Position numbers and translations under genes: made by a program
The notes under the pieces: model-generated
Seen by the model: the letters and a program-made list of their open reading frames with translations, nothing else
Told to the model about the DNA's origin: nothing
The model's database searches: none
Assembly: GCA_033782935.1 (NCBI GenBank)
Contig: JAWQEG010000470.1
Span: 620,001-684,000 of the forward strand
Reading direction: 5' to 3'
DNA: 64,000 bases
DNA from: Petrolisthes cinctipes
Lineage: Eukaryota > Arthropoda > Malacostraca > Decapoda > Porcellanidae
Shown: one piece after another, positions 62,181 to 64,000 of the stretch
How the letters are laid out: every line of letters begins with the position of its first letter
Numbering within the stretch: the first letter of the stretch is position 1

Positions 62181-63181
62181 GCCTACTCCGTGTTAGAGTA
62201 TTTTCAAAATACATGCCCAAAACATGCTGAAAATCGATATTTTAGATGCCCAAAGTCAATATGTGCATCTATCTTCTGTACCCGTTTATATCTCAAATTC
62301 AGGCTCAAAACACCCGAAAATTCGATATTTTGGGGTCCAAGAAGCAATCTGTACATGCCTACTCAGTGCTAGAATATTTTCAAAATATAGGCTAAAAAGA
62401 TGCTAAAAATCGATATTTTAGGTGCCAAAAAGTCGATATCTCAAATTAAGGCCCAAAACACGCGAAAATTCGATATTTAGGGGTCCCAGAAGCGATCTGT
62501 ACATGCCTACTCCGTGTTAGAGTATTTTCAAAATACAGGCCAAAAACATACCGAAAATCGATCTTTTAGGTGCCCAAAAGTCGATATGTGCATGTATCTT
62601 CTGTACCCATTTATATCTCAAATTCTGGCCTAAACACCCGAAAATTCGATATTTACGGGTCCCAGAAGCGATCTGTACATGCCTACTCCGTGTTAGAGTA
62701 TTTTCAAAATTCAGGCTTAAAACATGCTGAAAATCGATATTTTTGGTGCCCAAAGTCAATATGTGTATGCATCTTCTATACTCGTTTATATCTCAAATTC
62801 AGTCCCAATACACCCGAAAATTCGATATTTTGGGGTCCCAGAAGCGATCTGTACATGCCTACTCCGTGTTAGAGTATTTTCAAAATACAGGCCAAAAACA
62901 TACTGAAAATCGATCTTTTAGGTGCCCAAAAGTCGATATGTGCATGCATCTTCTGTACCCGTTTATATCTCAAATTCTGGCCCTAAACACCCGAAAATTC
63001 AATATTTTGGGGTCCCAGAAGCAATTTGTACATGCCTACTCAGTGCTAGAATGTTTTCAAAATATAGGCTAAAAACATGCTAAAAATTGATATTTTAGGT
63101 GCCAAAAAGTCGATATCTCAAATTAAGGCCCAAAACACCCGAAAATTCGATATTTAGGGGTCCCAGAAGCGATCTGTACAT

Positions 63182-64000
63182 GCCTACACCGTGTAAGAAT
63201 ATTTTCAAAATACTGGCCCAAAAAACATGCTAAAAATCGATGTTTTAGGTGCAAAAAAGTCGATATGTGCATGAATCTTCAGTACCCGTTTATATCTCAA
63301 ATTCAGGCTCAAAACACCCGAAAATTCGATATTTTGGGGTCTCAGAAGCGATATGTACATGCCTACTCCGTGTTAGAGTATTTTCAAAATACAGGCCAAA
63401 AACATACTAAAAATCGATATTTTAAATACCCAAAGTCAATATGTTCATGTATCTTCTGTACCCTTTTATGTCTCAAATTCAGGCTCAAAACACCCGAAAA
63501 TTCAATATTTTTGGGTCCCAGAAGGAATCTGTACATGCCTACTCAGTGCTAGAATATTTTCAAAATATAGGCTCAAAACATGCTAAAAATCGATCTTTTA
63601 GGTGCCAAAAAGTCGATATCTCAAATTCAGTCCCAAAACACCCGAAAATTCGATATTTAGGGGTCCCAGAAGCGATCTGTACATGCCTACACCGAGTAAG
63701 AATATTTTCAAAATACAGGCCAAAAAAACATGCTTAAAATCGATGTTTTAGGTGCAAAAAAGTCGATATGTGCATGCATCTTCAGTACCCGTTTATATCT
63801 CAAATTCAGGCTCAAAACACCCGAAAATTCGATATTTTGGGGTCCCAGAAGCGATCTGTACATGCCTACTCCGTGTTAGAGTATTTTCAAAATACATGCC
63901 CAAAACATGCTGAAAATCGATATTTTAGATGCCCAAAGTCAATATGTGCATGTATCTTCTGTACCCATTTATATCTCAAATTCAGGCTCAAAACACCCGA
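63182..64000. repeat. 503 bp trimers running off the right edge
   Basis: One complete trimer lies at 63182-63684 (179+176+148) and a second begins at 63685, with its next monomer at 63864, then leaves the window. Both first monomers have 179 bp and the 'acaccg.gtaagaatatt' mark, as at 61678. The window ends inside 'aacacccga', so the array continues. Confidence 0.86.

Larger units (their letters stand above)
1..64000. repeat. Uninterrupted ~177 bp satellite array (whole window)
   Basis: Every part of the window is made of one monomer family in a single orientation. The word 'gcctact' (or a one- or two-base variant) recurs at steps of about 147, 148, 176 or 177 bp from the first base to the last. 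Other fixed words recur in the same order in each unit: a GTATTTTCAAAATAC-like dyad, 'aaaatcgat', 'gtgcatg', 'tttatatctcaaatt', 'aacacccgaaaattcgata' and 'ggggtcccagaagc'. No inverted block, unique spacer, transposon, tRNA or rRNA was seen. The window starts and ends inside monomers, so the array is longer than 64 kb. Tandem satellite of this length with higher-order structure is typical of eukaryotic centromeric or pericentromeric DNA. That location is inferred; the sequence itself does not prove it. I cannot name the family or the species. Confidence 0.97.
33471..64000. repeat. Domain V: mosaic of multi-kilobase HOR blocks
   Basis: All monomer classes occur here, but no single HOR repeats throughout. 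Blocks recur at many offsets: 2533 and 2708 bp (around 36.2, 38.7 and 41.4 kb), 2884 bp (39.3 to 42.2 kb), 3710 bp (37.1 to 40.8 kb), 5240 bp (36.2 to 41.5 kb), about 6009 bp (43.1 to 49.1 kb), 5154/5012/4836 bp (45-48 to 50-53 kb), 3183 bp (51-52 to 54-55.5 kb) and 2179 bp (54.7-56.5 to 56.9-58.7 kb). A handy marker is 'gaagcagaag' replacing 'gtcccagaag', at 36181, 38714, 41422, 46925, 51937, 55120 and 57299. Confidence 0.85.

Noticed and set aside
1..64000. CRISPR array
   Set aside because: Repeats are directly contiguous 147-177 bp monomers without unique spacers, and there are no cas-like genes.
1..64000. Identity with human alpha satellite or the Arabidopsis 178 bp repeat
   Set aside because: The length is similar, but the monomer words do not match what I know of those families. 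I cannot run a database search; a search with the M1 consensus against satellite libraries would decide.

Overview
The whole 64 kb window is one uninterrupted head-to-tail satellite DNA array. Every stretch I read belongs to the same monomer family in the same orientation. I see no credible protein gene, RNA gene, transposon, CRISPR array or unique spacer. The array runs off both ends of the window. Tens of kilobases of higher-order satellite with no genes suggest a eukaryotic centromeric or pericentromeric (possibly subtelomeric) block. The 177 bp monomer falls in the size range of plant and animal centromeric satellites. I do not recognise the family, so I assign no species.

Monomer. The canonical unit is 177 bp; a hand count of one M1 consensus gives about 41% GC and 7 CpG. 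I use the recurring 'gcctact' word as the boundary. Main classes are M1 (177 bp), M2 (176 bp, one A lost), M3 (148 bp, M1-like with a 29 bp internal deletion), M4 (147 bp, the same deletion plus a 'gcgtaaaggc' patch) and a 192 bp class with a 15 bp microduplication. The monomer is itself a diverged dimer: two halves of about 88 and 89 bp align along their full length at roughly two thirds identity.

Layout. (I) 1-10154: a 501 bp trimer higher-order repeat (HOR; 177+176+148), with 325 bp dimers and 678/680 bp tetramers as crossover products. (II) 10155-24784: a different HOR whose fullest form is a 15-mer of 2491 bp. It is present as 14-, 14-, 8-, 15- and 12-mer versions plus a degenerating copy, and includes a fresh 1990 bp tandem duplication. 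(III) 24785-29281: a 1468 bp offset duplication followed by two copies of a 1023 bp hexamer. (IV) 29282-33470: a 2152 bp 13-mer, about 1.85 copies, almost identical. (V) 33471-64000: a mosaic of blocks repeated at offsets of about 2.2, 2.5-2.9, 3.2, 3.7 and 5.0-6.0 kb, including a 2179 bp 13-mer. It returns to trimer periodicity (503 bp) at the right edge.

How it works together. Nothing here acts as a set of genes. The history visible is local unequal exchange and segment amplification. HOR variants differ by whole monomers, and indels inside monomers serve as markers. Many open reading frames exist only because 177 and 501 are multiples of three. All alignments were done by eye, so identities are qualitative unless a count is given.
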